A stretch of 64,000 nucleotides of DNA from JBAZUK01 sp041661445 (GTDB lineage Bacteria; Chlamydiota; Chlamydiia; Chlamydiales; SM23-39), in NCBI GenBank assembly GCA_041661445.1, contig JBAZUK010000004.1, forward strand, positions 94,447 to 158,446, in the 5' to 3' direction. Both the position numbers and the translations under genes were made by a program. The notes beneath the pieces were generated by a model. That model was not told the origin of the DNA, searched no databases, and was given only the letters and a program-made list of their open reading frames with translations. This document shows positions 44,398-54,164 of the stretch, piece after piece. Position 1 is the stretch's first letter. Each line of letters starts with the position of its first letter.

Positions 44398-45621
44398 ATG
44401 AAAAAGTATTTAATATTAGGTCTTGGAAGAAGCGGAAAATCAGCTGCTTTTTTCCTTCTGAATCAAAACAAAGAAATAATTTGCGTAGATGATAATTTAG
44501 TTGAAGATGAGCAAATTAAAAAATTAAAAGAAAAAAATGTTCCTGTTCTTAAAGACTTCTCTGACTTTAGTGATATTGAAAAAATAATCGTATCACCTGG
44601 AATTAGTCCGAATCATGAAATTATTTCAGAAGCTATAAAGCGTAATATTGAAGTGATAGGAGAAATTGAGCTTGGGGTTTTGTATTTAAAAAATCGATGT
44701 ATCGGCATAACAGGAACTAATGGAAAAACAACCCTAACAAAATTACTCGCCCATATTTTTAATAATAATAATAAAGTAGCTTACGCTCTTGGTAATGTCG
44801 GTACTCCTTTAACTTCATATATAGATAAGTTTGGTCGGGATGATATAATAGTTTTGGAGCTTTCATCATTTCAGTTAGAAACGATGAAAACAAAATTTTT
44901 AGATGCTGCTGTAATAATCAATATTACTCCAGACCATTTAGACAGATATCCGTCTTTTAAAGAATATGGGATTGCAAAATTAAATATTATTAATTGCTTA
45001 AAGGATGATAAAAAATTATACACAACAAAAAAGATTATTAAAAATTATTTGTCAGATAACAATAAAAATGAAATAAAACAAGTTACTGAAGAATCTGAAA
45101 ATATCGCTATTAAAATCTGTTTGGATTTTGGAATTCAAAAAAAAGATATATTGAATTCCATTAAAACATTTCAAAAGGATAAGCACAGAATTGAATTTGT
45201 TCGTGAAATAAAGGGGATTTCTTTTTACAATGATAGCAAAGCTACCAATGTTCATTCAGTTATTTTTGCTGTTAAAAAATTTAAAAAGCCAATTATTTTG
45301 ATAGCAGGCGGTGTTGACAAAGGTTTCACTTATAAAGTTTGGAAAAGATCTTTTAAAAATAAAGTTAAAACTGTTTTGGCAATCGGGCAAAGCAGAGAAA
45401 AAATTAAAAATGAATTAAAAGGTTTTGATGTGCTGCTGTGCGACTCTTTAAAGTCGGCTATAGATAAAGCTTATGCTTTAGCACAAAGAAATGACAATAT
45501 ATTATTTTCTCCCGGGTGTTCTAGTTTCGATATGTTTAAGAACTATGAGCATAGAGGAGATGAGTTTAAAAAAATTGTAAATGGTATAGAGGGGGAAAAA
45601 TGTCTCGAAGAAATACTATAA
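44398..45621 (+). CDS. murD: UDP-N-acetylmuramoylalanine--D-glutamate ligase MurD
   Basis: 407 residues. An N-terminal Rossmann-like domain begins YLILGLGRSGKSAA. P-loop GITGTNGKTTLTK near 100, NITPDHLDRYPSF near 180 and the C-terminal ILIAGGVDKGFTY complete the family pattern. It adds D-glutamate to UDP-MurNAc-L-Ala in the cytosol. It starts 4 bases after mraY and overlaps the LysM gene by 22 bases. Confidence 0.97.
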   Translation: MKKYLILGLGRSGKSAAFFLLNQNKEIICVDDNLVEDEQIKKLKEKNVPVLKDFSDFSDIEKIIVSPGISPNHEIISEAIKRNIEVIGEIELGVLYLKNRCIGITGTNGKTTLTKLLAHIFNNNNKVAYALGNVGTPLTSYIDKFGRDDIIVLELSSFQLETMKTKFLDAAVIINITPDHLDRYPSFKEYGIAKLNIINCLKDDKKLYTTKKIIKNYLSDNNKNEIKQVTEESENIAIKICLDFGIQKKDILNSIKTFQKDKHRIEFVREIKGISFYNDSKATNVHSVIFAVKKFKKPIILIAGGVDKGFTYKVWKRSFKNKVKTVLAIGQSREKIKNELKGFDVLLCDSLKSAIDKAYALAQRNDNILFSPGCSSFDMFKNYEHRGDEFKKIVNGIEGEKCLEEIL

Positions 45622-46394
45622 TTATATCAGTACTTGTAAATGCTGTATTATTAATTGTTTTATTTATAACAGCAATAAATTCAAAAAACAAAAATAAAAT
45701 TGATCAAAAACTTCAGAACACAGCTATTCTTGAAGAAACCACAATTGATGCAAAAGAATTGTTTTCGCCAACTGTAGAATCTAAAGATCTTTCAGTAATA
45801 AGTCCGCAAATACAGGGAAGTGATTCTCAAAATAATATTGTTAATCAAACTCCTATTCAATCAAATCAACAGGAATATGTTTCAATTTTTGATGATAAAA
45901 ATGAAAAAATTAATGGAAATGATGCAATTGTATATAAGCTTCCGCAAATAGAAAATAAAACTGATAATGTTTTAGAGGATAAAATAATTGATTCTTCTAT
46001 TTCTTCTTCTAAAGAAGTCGCTTCTTATGAAGTTAAGGTTAAAAAAGGTGACACCTTAGATAAAATTGCTAAAAGAAACCATGTTAAGATATCTGAGATT
46101 ACAAAATTAAATAGTTTACCAAATAGCTTTTTAAAAATTGGACAGACTCTTAAAATTCCAAGCTCTTCAAAAGAATCTTATCATGCAAAAACAGCAAATA
46201 AAACATTATCAAATAACAACTTTGATGATGGAATGGTGAGCAAAGCTGAGTATTATACAATTAAAGTCGGTGATAATCCTTACACAATTGCATTAAAAAA
46301 TAATATTAAGCCTAATGATTTGCTTAAAATTAATAAATTGGACGAAAAAAAAGCAAAAAAACTTAAGCCTGGTGACAAGCTTAGAATCAGATAG
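45600..46394 (+). CDS. LysM-domain cell-wall protein (NlpD-like)
   Basis: 264 residues. One N-terminal membrane helix (about 7-25), then a polar Asn/Gln/Ser linker, and two LysM peptidoglycan-binding domains at about 140-187 (YEVKVKKGDTLDKIAKRN...) and 220-264 (YYTIKVGDNPYTIALKNN...). The LytM/M23 domain of true NlpD is missing, so it is a binder or activator rather than a hydrolase. It is probably held in the inner membrane with the LysM parts in the periplasm. The position between murD and ftsW matches the chlamydial gene called nlpD. Confidence 0.85.
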   Translation: MSRRNTIIISVLVNAVLLIVLFITAINSKNKNKIDQKLQNTAILEETTIDAKELFSPTVESKDLSVISPQIQGSDSQNNIVNQTPIQSNQQEYVSIFDDKNEKINGNDAIVYKLPQIENKTDNVLEDKIIDSSISSSKEVASYEVKVKKGDTLDKIAKRNHVKISEITKLNSLPNSFLKIGQTLKIPSSSKESYHAKTANKTLSNNNFDDGMVSKAEYYTIKVGDNPYTIALKNNIKPNDLLKINKLDEKKAKKLKPGDKLRIR

Positions 46395-46396
46395 AT

Positions 46397-47524
46397 ATGA
46401 ACAGGGCAGTTTTTCTTCTAATCTTATCATGCTCAATAATTTTTTCTATTGGGCTGATAATGGTTTTTAATACTACTTCAGCTGAGATTCTGAATAAGTC
46501 TCTAGAAGTAAATACAAATTTGGCTTTGGTAAAGCAATTTATATATGGGATGTGTGGAGTTCTGATAGGACTTTTTGTTTGGCTTATCGGTTACCATAAA
46601 ATTATTAAGATAAGTCCTTATCTCCTCTCTGCCTGTGTTTTTCTTTTAATTCTAGTTTTTGTCCCTAAAATTGGGCAGACAATCAATGGAGCTAAAAGAT
46701 GGGTAGGAATTGCGTCTTTGACCCTGCAGCCATCCGAGTTTGCGAAGTTTATTATTCCCATTTATTTTGTTTATTACGCAACAAAAAATAACTGTTTGCT
46801 GGAACTTAAAGATTTCTTGAAGGTGATTTTATTATTCTCTATTCCCATTTCTCTCATATTAATAGAACCTGATACCGGAACAACAATAATCATATTGTCA
46901 ACGCTTGTGATTATGTTCGTTTTGATGAAGATCAAATTTTCATATTGGGCCCTGCCTCTTTTGATATTTGTTTTTTCAGGAGCTGTCACAGCATATAATA
47001 TGCCTCATGTGAGAAGTAGAATTAATGTATATCTGCATCCGGAACTTGATCTGCTTGGAAAAGGTCATCAGCCCTATCAGGCCAAAATTGCTGTAGGGTC
47101 TGGTAAATTAACGGGAAGAGGCCTTGGTGAAAGTATGCAAAAATTAGATTATCTTCCCGAAGCGAGAAGTGATTATATTGCTGCGATCTACGCTGAGGAA
47201 TTTGGGTTTTTCGGGATAATATTTTTAATTGCTTTATATATGTGTATTTTCTTTGCGGGATTTTCAATTGCCATGAGGGCAAAAGATAAAGTTGGATTTT
47301 ATTTGGCAGGGGTTTTAACATTTTTGATATCTTATCAGGCTTTTTTGAATTTGGGTGTAGTGTCATGCCTTTTACCGAGCAAAGGAGTAACGCTTCCGTT
47401 TTTCTCTCAAGGAGGAACATCTTTGATCGTTAATATCGTGGCAATATTTTTGCTTTTAAACATCGCAAGTCAAAAAAAAGAAAAAGAAGAGGAAGAATGT
47501 CTTCTAGAAGAACAAAAGTATTAA
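46397..47524 (+). CDS. ftsW: FtsW/RodA-family lipid II polymerase
   Basis: 375 residues, ten membrane helices. SEDS family blocks are visible: NGAKRWVGIASLTLQPSEFAKF near 96, EPDTGTTIII near 156, KIAVGSGKLTGRGLGESMQKLDYLPEARSDYIAAIYAEEFGF near 230 and the late FFSQGGTSLIVNIVAIFLLL. It polymerises glycan strands during division. FtsW rather than RodA is chosen by its place in the cluster. It overlaps murG by 28 bases. Confidence 0.95.
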   Translation: MNRAVFLLILSCSIIFSIGLIMVFNTTSAEILNKSLEVNTNLALVKQFIYGMCGVLIGLFVWLIGYHKIIKISPYLLSACVFLLILVFVPKIGQTINGAKRWVGIASLTLQPSEFAKFIIPIYFVYYATKNNCLLELKDFLKVILLFSIPISLILIEPDTGTTIIILSTLVIMFVLMKIKFSYWALPLLIFVFSGAVTAYNMPHVRSRINVYLHPELDLLGKGHQPYQAKIAVGSGKLTGRGLGESMQKLDYLPEARSDYIAAIYAEEFGFFGIIFLIALYMCIFFAGFSIAMRAKDKVGFYLAGVLTFLISYQAFLNLGVVSCLLPSKGVTLPFFSQGGTSLIVNIVAIFLLLNIASQKKEKEEEECLLEEQKY

Positions 47525-48597
47525 TCAGTGCTTCAGGTACCGGCGGTCATTTGATTCCTGCCCAGCAGCTTGCTGTGGATATTCAAAAAAAAGGCGGAGA
47601 AGTTTTTTTTGCGGCTGCAGATCTGTCAAAAAAGACCTTTTTTCAGAAGGATAATTTTTCTTATTTAGATATTTCATCTTCTTACCTGAACAGGAAAAAT
47701 TTATTTCTAGCTTTTTTTAAAATCCTTAAAGGATTGATTCAAAGCTTAAAACTGATTAGGAGATATAAACCTGATGTAGTAGTCGGTTTTGGAAGCTATC
47801 ACACATTTCCTGTCATGCTTGCAAGTTTTTTATTGATGAAGAAGATTGTGCTCTTTGATTCAAACGTAGTTCTTGGAAAAGTGAATAGGGTCTTTTCTAA
47901 AAAAGCAAAATATATAGCTGTTCAATTTAATCTAGAAAAAAAATTAAAAAATGAAATTTTAATAAAAAGATTTCCATGGATAACAAATGAGATATTGAAG
48001 AAAGATTTTAATCTGGAAATCGGACTCGACAAGAATGTATTCACGATTTTGATTTTTGGAGGATCTCAAGGATCTAAAATAATAAATGATAACTTTATAT
48101 CTATCATAGAAAAATTAAAACAGGATCAAAAAATACAGGTAATTCATATTTTGGGTAAGGGCTCAGATCTTGATAAATACAAAAAAATATATGACGATTT
48201 ATCGATAAAGTCCTATGTTAGCGCTTTTGAAAAAGACCTTTTTAATTTTTATGTTATTTCTGATCTTGTTATTTCAAGATCCGGAGCCTGCTCAATATTA
48301 GAGCTTATTCATTTTGAGAAGCCTTCAATTTTAATTCCATTTAAAAATGCTAAGGAAAATCATCAATATAAAAATGCAATTTTTATGAGGGACGTCGTTA
48401 AATCCTCTGCAGTCATTGAAGAAGACAGATTAACGCAAGATGTTTTGCTGGAAGAAATTCTAAGTTTTTTTAGAAATGACAAATCCAAAATATCTATTTT
48501 CAGGAAAAATTCGCAAATTTTTAAAATTACGGATGATAAAAATAATAAAAAAGAATTTTCTGATCTAGTATTAGAAATAGGAAGTAATAAGTTATGA
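47497..48597 (+). CDS. murG: UDP-GlcNAc:lipid I GlcNAc transferase MurG
   Basis: 366 residues. It opens with the glycine-rich ISASGTGGHLIPAQQLA and has VVGFGSYHTFPVMLAS, LIFGGSQGSKIIND and SDLVISRSGACSILELIHFEKPSILIPF, the donor and acceptor site blocks of GT28. It converts lipid I to lipid II on the inner face of the membrane. It overlaps murC-ddl by 4 bases. Confidence 0.97.
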   Translation: MSSRRTKVLISASGTGGHLIPAQQLAVDIQKKGGEVFFAAADLSKKTFFQKDNFSYLDISSSYLNRKNLFLAFFKILKGLIQSLKLIRRYKPDVVVGFGSYHTFPVMLASFLLMKKIVLFDSNVVLGKVNRVFSKKAKYIAVQFNLEKKLKNEILIKRFPWITNEILKKDFNLEIGLDKNVFTILIFGGSQGSKIINDNFISIIEKLKQDQKIQVIHILGKGSDLDKYKKIYDDLSIKSYVSAFEKDLFNFYVISDLVISRSGACSILELIHFEKPSILIPFKNAKENHQYKNAIFMRDVVKSSAVIEEDRLTQDVLLEEILSFFRNDKSKISIFRKNSQIFKITDDKNNKKEFSDLVLEIGSNKL

Positions 48598-50981
48598 ATA
48601 ATACATATCATTTTATAGGCATCGGCGGGATTGGAATGAGCGCTATTGCTAAAGTACTTTTGCAAAAAAAAAGCAAAGTCAAAGGTTCAGATATTAAAAG
48701 CAGTTATGTGCTTGAAGAATTAAAAAAAAGCGGGGCTCAGATTCATATCGGGCATGATGAAAAAAATGTGGACTCGAATGATACGGTTATTGTTTCTTCA
48801 GCAATACAAGATGATAACGCCGAGTACTTGAAAGCTAAAAAATTAAATCTTAAAATTTTGCATAGATCTGATATCTTAAATGAAATAATGACGGGATCAA
48901 AACCCATACTCATTACCGGAACTCACGGCAAAACAACAACAACTTCTTTATTGTCCGAAGTTTTTTTGCAAAGCGGCAAAGATCCATCTTTTGTTATTGG
49001 CGGCATATTGAATTCATCAAAAACCAATGGATATTTTGGAAAAGGAGAGTATTTTATTGCTGAAGCAGATGAGAGCGACGGCTCTTTTTTAAAAACTCCT
49101 CCATTTGCTGCTATAGTAACGAATCTAGAAAAAGAGCATCTTAATTACTGGAAAACTTTTGAGAATTTAAAAAGGGGCTTTTGTGATTTCTTTTCAAAAG
49201 TTTCAAATAAGCAAAACCTGTTTTGGTGTATAGACGATGAGAATTTAAAAAAAATAAATCCGGAAGGGATTTCATATGGTTTTTCGAAAAATGCAAATCT
49301 AAGAATTGAAAATGTCAGAAAAAATAATTTTCAGACTATTTTTGATATAACTTTTTTAAATAATACATTTAAAGATATTAAAATTAATTTAATTGGAAAT
49401 CATAATGTTCTGAATGCTGCTGCAGTGTTTGGGCTTTGCCATCAGCTTAAGATTGAAGAAAAATTTATAAGAAATACTTTTGAGAAATTTGTAAATTCAT
49501 CAAGAAGATTAGAAAAAATACAAGATTGTCAGGAAACAGTATTTTTCGATGATTATGCACACCATCCGACAGAAATCAAATGTACTTTAAAAGCTCTTAG
49601 AGATCAAATTAAGGAAAGAAGGCTTGTATGTGTTTTCCAGCCGCATAGATACACCCGGCTTCATGATCTGCTAGATGAGTTCGCAGCGGCATTTGATGTT
49701 GTTGATGAACTGATCATTACCGACATATACAGTGCAGGGGAAAAGCCTATTAAAAATATTGATGAAAAAATGCTTGTTAAGCTGATTAGAAAAAGAGATA
49801 TTACCGTTAATCACGTCCCCGATCAATTTCTAGAAGACTATTTGCTTAATACTGTTATCCCTTTTGATGTAGTAATAGCGCTCGGGGCAGGTGATATAAG
49901 TTCAAAGATTCGAAATATCTCTTCAAACTATTCAAATAATCCTAAGAAATTAAAGATCGGAATATTGTATGGAGGAAAATCTAACGAGCATGAAATTTCT
50001 ATAAAATCTACCAAAAATTACTCTCAAGCCTTTGATAAGAATCTTTTTGATTTAAAATTTTTTAAAATTACCAAAGAAGGAAAATGGATTTTTCAGGATG
50101 AAGACATGTCTTTTGAAAGAAATCCCAAAGATATTTTTTCCCCAAAAATTTTAAAAGAGCTTAAATCCTGCGATGTTTGTTTTCCAATATTTCATGGGCC
50201 GATGGGAGAAGATGGAATGATTGGAGCGTTTTTAGATACTTTAGATATACCTTATATGGGCTCAGATTATTATACTTCGGCAATTGCTATGGATAAAGCG
50301 TTTTCGAAGTTTATTGTTAAATCCTATGGACTGTTAACATCAAATTTCATAGAAGTTTTGGAAATTGACTGGAAGGAAAACAGATCAGGTATTTGCTTAG
50401 ATGTTTTAAAAAAGCTATCTTTTCCATTATACATAAAACCTAATCATTTGGGATCCAGTATTGGAATTAAATATATTGAGAGCGAAAAAGATCTGGAAGA
50501 GAGTATTGATTATGCGTTCAAGTTTGATACGTCCTTGATTATCGAAGAGAGGATAATAGGCGGAGAAGTTCAGGCGGCAGTTATTGGGAACGATCATATA
50601 ACAGTTGGCGAGATAGGCCAGTTTTTATCAGAAAATAAGTTTTTTGATTATGAAGGCAAATATGAAAAAAGTTCCATGGTTGCAAAGCTCCCTCTTGATT
50701 TAAGCAGAGATAAAATTCAAAAAATTCAAGATACGGCTAAAATGGTATATAAAATTTTGAAACTAAATGGCTTTTCCAGAATTGATTTTTTTCTAGATAA
50801 TGATGGAAACCTATACTTCAATGAAGTAAATCCGATTCCCGGTTATTCCTCAAATTTAAGCATGTTTCCAAGGATGCTGGATTTTATTGGTATTACTAAT
50901 AAAAACATGATTAATAATTTTGTTGTCTATGCATTGCATAAGAATAGAAAAAATAAAAGATTTGAAAAAGCAAAAGTATGA
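48594..50981 (+). CDS. murC-ddl: MurC-Ddl fusion: UDP-MurNAc--L-alanine ligase / D-Ala-D-Ala ligase
   Basis: 795 residues. Residues 1-445 are MurC (GIGGIGMSAIAKVL near 5, GTHGKTTTTSLLSE near 108, DDYAHHPTEI near 318). From about 453 a complete D-alanine--D-alanine ligase follows (LYGGKSNEHEIS, FPIFHGPMGEDGMIGAFLD, YIKPNHLGSSIGI, FNEVNPIPGYSSNLSMFP). One protein thus makes both the first step of the peptide stem and the D-Ala-D-Ala used by MurF. This fusion is a known chlamydial trait and a main reason for the taxonomic call. Confidence 0.98.
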   Translation: MNNTYHFIGIGGIGMSAIAKVLLQKKSKVKGSDIKSSYVLEELKKSGAQIHIGHDEKNVDSNDTVIVSSAIQDDNAEYLKAKKLNLKILHRSDILNEIMTGSKPILITGTHGKTTTTSLLSEVFLQSGKDPSFVIGGILNSSKTNGYFGKGEYFIAEADESDGSFLKTPPFAAIVTNLEKEHLNYWKTFENLKRGFCDFFSKVSNKQNLFWCIDDENLKKINPEGISYGFSKNANLRIENVRKNNFQTIFDITFLNNTFKDIKINLIGNHNVLNAAAVFGLCHQLKIEEKFIRNTFEKFVNSSRRLEKIQDCQETVFFDDYAHHPTEIKCTLKALRDQIKERRLVCVFQPHRYTRLHDLLDEFAAAFDVVDELIITDIYSAGEKPIKNIDEKMLVKLIRKRDITVNHVPDQFLEDYLLNTVIPFDVVIALGAGDISSKIRNISSNYSNNPKKLKIGILYGGKSNEHEISIKSTKNYSQAFDKNLFDLKFFKITKEGKWIFQDEDMSFERNPKDIFSPKILKELKSCDVCFPIFHGPMGEDGMIGAFLDTLDIPYMGSDYYTSAIAMDKAFSKFIVKSYGLLTSNFIEVLEIDWKENRSGICLDVLKKLSFPLYIKPNHLGSSIGIKYIESEKDLEESIDYAFKFDTSLIIEERIIGGEVQAAVIGNDHITVGEIGQFLSENKFFDYEGKYEKSSMVAKLPLDLSRDKIQKIQDTAKMVYKILKLNGFSRIDFFLDNDGNLYFNEVNPIPGYSSNLSMFPRMLDFIGITNKNMINNFVVYALHKNRKNKRFEKAKV

Positions 50982-51853
50982 AAAAAGATTTAAAATTATC
51001 ACAGGCAATTTTTTGGATATTAGCTTCTACTTTTGTAATTTCAGGGTTTAGCTATTTCACTTTTTTTCAATATAAAAAAATGCAAAAAAAAAGATGCTTG
51101 ATGTCCAGTTATAATATCAAAACAATATCTCAGAGTGTAAATGATAATAATTTAGATGTTAACTATTTAGCTGAAATTATGAATTTATCATTAGACAGAC
51201 CAACCAATTTATTCGTTTTTGATGAGATGGATGCTAAAGAAAAACTTCTTAAAAATCCACTTATCAAAACGGCTGAAATCAAAAAGATCAAGCCGAATTG
51301 TGTTTTTGTCGATTATGAGATAAGAAAACCTATAGCCTTGTTATATGATTTTGATAATTTTGCAATAGATGAAGATGGTAATATTTTTCCTTATGAGCCC
51401 TTTTTCAAAGATAATGATTTGAGTAAAATTTATCTTGGATTGGAGTCTTTGGAAAAATTAAAAAAAGTTGAATCAAAAGAAGCCTGCTTAGCTTTGGATA
51501 TGTTAAAAAAATTGCAGGAAAGCGGTTTTTCAAAGCTTGTAAAAATTGTCTCTTTAGATACTTCAAGATCGCAGCTTCAAAGTTATGGACAAAGAGAAAT
51601 TCTTTTAGAAATTGAAGAAGATCTTATCGTAAAACAGAAGGAAAAAGAAATTCATCTTATTTTCCCTAAAATATTGCGCCTTATGGAAAATAATTATCTT
51701 CAGCAGATTGGTAATTATATTTCACTTAGAGAAAAAATAATGAGAGATTATGAGTCGCAATTTAAACAGATTCGGATTGATGATAGCGAAATTAAATTTA
51801 AACCTAAAACGATAGATCTTAGAATTTCAAAACTAGCTTTTATTGATCAATAA
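50978..51853 (+). CDS. ftsQ: Division protein FtsQ
   Basis: 291 residues. A single membrane helix (about 12-30) precedes a POTRA-like domain (LFVFDEMDAKEKLLKNPLIKTAEIKKIKPNCVFVDYEIRKPIALL) and an FtsQ/DivIB region containing a LAIDEDG-like FAIDEDGNIFP. It links division proteins in the periplasm. Similarity is more in layout than in residues, and position after murC-ddl supports it. Overlaps the preceding gene by 4 bases. Confidence 0.8.
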   Translation: MKKDLKLSQAIFWILASTFVISGFSYFTFFQYKKMQKKRCLMSSYNIKTISQSVNDNNLDVNYLAEIMNLSLDRPTNLFVFDEMDAKEKLLKNPLIKTAEIKKIKPNCVFVDYEIRKPIALLYDFDNFAIDEDGNIFPYEPFFKDNDLSKIYLGLESLEKLKKVESKEACLALDMLKKLQESGFSKLVKIVSLDTSRSQLQSYGQREILLEIEEDLIVKQKEKEIHLIFPKILRLMENNYLQQIGNYISLREKIMRDYESQFKQIRIDDSEIKFKPKTIDLRISKLAFIDQ

Positions 51854-51874
51854 CCTTAGAAATAAAATATTTAC

Positions 51875-53062
51875 TTAATTCAGTTCTATTTCGCTTATTA
51901 GACCGCAATGATCTGATAGAGCTTCATCTTCGATTTTTTTGTCATCATAAAATGTTTCAAGAAGAGAGGTTACGATGCTTTTAGCTGAACCCTTTTTTAC
52001 CAGGGTATGATCCAGATTTAATCCCGGAGACGCTCTTTTTGCAACCAGAGTAGCGCAGAATTTATCTCCCCCCCAGGTAAATTTGTTATTGTAATTAGTT
52101 TTTTTTTCAAATAATTTACTTATATTAAGACTTGTGTACTCATCGTCATCTAAATTTAAATCCCCGGTGACAATAACAGCTTTGTTTTTTTCATTTTCGG
52201 TTTCTCTTTGAATTAACTCAATAGCAGCTTTTCTAGCTTTTTTTTCCTCGCCTGTAGGATAAGCACATTCTTCGGAATGCTGAGGATGCGTAGAAAAAAT
52301 TTTAGCAAAAACTCTCTTTTCACTTTGAAGATCAAATGAAAAAAATCCCTTTTTTGTATATGTGGTTCTTCCAACCAGGGCTTTTGGGGGAAAAGCTGAA
52401 AAATTAGGGTTTTGAATTTTGAATTTGCTAGCGACAAACATACCCGAGGAAACACCTAATATGTTTGGACCGATATTAAAATAAAAATGAGCATATTCTT
52501 TTTTAAGTTTTTGCTGCAGGTGCAGAGCTAGATTGATATCAAAAACTTCATATAAACAAATTACATCACACTTGGTCTTTAAAAGTTGATTGGATATTTT
52601 TTTTATTCGCGACAGCCAAATTGGCATTACGCCGCCATCTGTAATTGAATATCCCCCGCTAATTCCACAAATGTTCCAGGACAATAAATTAAATGTATGG
52701 TTTCGTAATATTTTGTCGGGGGATTTTCCTTTAAGATGTATGTAAAGTTTTTTTTGCAAGCAGCTGCCAAAATATCGAAAAGCTATTCCCAAGATGGCGG
52801 AAGGTATGGCAATAGAAGATGTGATCAGAAAGCCTAGCAGAAGAAAAATTTTTTTTATGTAATTAGATATTTTGTAAGACCTGGTATCAATATAACTTAC
52901 AATTTGAAATCGTCTATAAAACTCATGGGCCTTACAAATCGGATCTGTCAAATAAGATGCTATTTGAAAGAAGAGAATCGGCATTCTTTGATCTGGTTCA
53001 ATATGGATTTTTTCGGAAAATTGATGCAAATTATTTGAGATAATGGGCTTAATAAGGCTCAT
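51875..53062 (-). CDS. Membrane-anchored endonuclease/exonuclease/phosphatase-fold hydrolase
   Basis: 395 residues. The EEP (DNase I-like) domain covers about 122-395: Asn130 in LLSWNICG, Glu172 in CLYEVFD, His259/262 in STHPQHS, Asp301 and Asn303 in VTGDLNLDD, Asp351 in NLDHTLV, and the catalytic Asp384-His385 in LSDHCGL. All active-site residues are kept. In front is a hydrophobic stretch (about 72-97) within a 120-residue N-terminal region, suggesting anchoring. The fold includes nucleases, sphingomyelinases and inositol phosphatases. The SGMFVASKF segment is closest to the sphingomyelinase group, but this does not settle the substrate. Convergent to ftsQ. Confidence 0.8.
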   Translation of the reverse strand: MSLIKPIISNNLHQFSEKIHIEPDQRMPILFFQIASYLTDPICKAHEFYRRFQIVSYIDTRSYKISNYIKKIFLLLGFLITSSIAIPSAILGIAFRYFGSCLQKKLYIHLKGKSPDKILRNHTFNLLSWNICGISGGYSITDGGVMPIWLSRIKKISNQLLKTKCDVICLYEVFDINLALHLQQKLKKEYAHFYFNIGPNILGVSSGMFVASKFKIQNPNFSAFPPKALVGRTTYTKKGFFSFDLQSEKRVFAKIFSTHPQHSEECAYPTGEEKKARKAAIELIQRETENEKNKAVIVTGDLNLDDDEYTSLNISKLFEKKTNYNNKFTWGGDKFCATLVAKRASPGLNLDHTLVKKGSAKSIVTSLLETFYDDKKIEDEALSDHCGLISEIELN

Positions 53063-53252
53063 ACATTAATTTATTGGTTAATTGATAGAAATAATATATA
53101 AAACTTAGGATTAATTAGGTATCTTCTTTTACAAAACCAATCAATTTTCTTTATCAATTCGTCAATTATTTTTTTATTTTTCAAAAACTGCAAAGATTAA
53201 AAAAAATGTTTTTTTAAACAGAAGATCTTTATATAGCAGAACTTTCCAGTCA

Positions 53253-53780
53253 ATGGAATTTAATGTTGAAAGAGTGGCTAAAGACGAAGAAACTAGAAAA
53301 AAACTAGTAAAATTATATGGAAATAGATGGGTAGAGGTATTAGAAAAAAAATATCACAAAATTTTAATTGATTATTTTAAAGATCCTAAAAAATTTGAAC
53401 ATCTTTACAACCCGGCCTCAAGAAGATTATTAGCTGGATTGGGATTTAAATGGTCTCCGTTTAATCCGGATATTAAAAAGAGGGCTCAATTCAATAAGGA
53501 AAATAAATGCGTATGTTCTGAATTCACTTTGAAAGTATTTACGCAGTGTTTTGAAAATCTTTGTGATGAAATTGGAAGCGATTGGGATAAAAAATTTAAA
53601 AAATCGGACAAACCTTTGCTTGATCATCCAATCAGGCCGCATAGAAGACTTCATAGGGTTAAACCAAATGAGCTAGTCAATCGATTACTGGAAACCGGCT
53701 TTAGTAAAGTATTGCCGCAGGAAGCAATAATTGATCAGATTATTGATTATTATCATTATGACTTAGAAGCCGATAGATAG
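53253..53780 (+). CDS. Orphan protein of unknown function
   Basis: 175 residues, not recognised. Basic and aromatic-rich, with no membrane segment. The block KCVCSEFTLKVFTQC (about 88-102) followed by RVKPNELVNRLLETGFSKVL (about 138) vaguely recalls permuted NlpC/P60 (YiiX-like) enzymes, in which a CSE-type cysteine precedes a 'kP.dl' motif. The histidine expected before it is not evident, so the protein could be a remnant or unrelated. No clear ribosome-binding site. It stands alone. Confidence 0.55.
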   Translation: MEFNVERVAKDEETRKKLVKLYGNRWVEVLEKKYHKILIDYFKDPKKFEHLYNPASRRLLAGLGFKWSPFNPDIKKRAQFNKENKCVCSEFTLKVFTQCFENLCDEIGSDWDKKFKKSDKPLLDHPIRPHRRLHRVKPNELVNRLLETGFSKVLPQEAIIDQIIDYYHYDLEADR

Positions 53781-54164
53781 ATCCCAAAAGATGAATTCCT
53801 TAAGATTTTATTTTAAGATTTTGTACAAATTTTTAATTTACAAAAATCAGTAAGTCCAAAGCTTTTTAATTCTAGCATACAGCCATAACATATTAAAAAC
53901 CATTTTCTAGATAATGGAAGGTTTTTTTGCTTTCAGTAAATTAGAGCATCGAGAGATGTTTTTTTATAAATTCAAACAAAAAAAAAGTAGGTAACATAAT
54001 CTTAAAATATCTTAGCAATTGATAGATAAAATAAGGGATATAGTAGGTATTATCACATTTTTTTTGATTTAAAAATAAATGTCAGGGTTAAAAAAAGAAA
54101 AATTGTTGTGGTTAAAAAAAATATTTTTTGTAAATCTAATATTTGTTTAACAAAGGAAGACAAA
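53781..54164. other. Gene-free spacer before the STAS-miaA operon
   Basis: About 380 AT-rich bases. A weak hairpin CCATT (53900-53904) / AATGG (53913-53917), followed by AAGGTTTTTTT, may terminate the 175-residue gene. I see no gene or RNA. Confidence 0.4.

Noticed and set aside
45600..46394. Reading the LysM protein as a full NlpD peptidase activator
   Set aside because: No LytM/M23 domain follows the LysM repeats, so only a peptidoglycan-binding role is supported.
54108..54164. Longer N-terminus for the STAS protein
   Set aside because: No ribosome-binding site at 54108, while AAGGAAG precedes GTG 54165 and gives a normal-length STAS domain.
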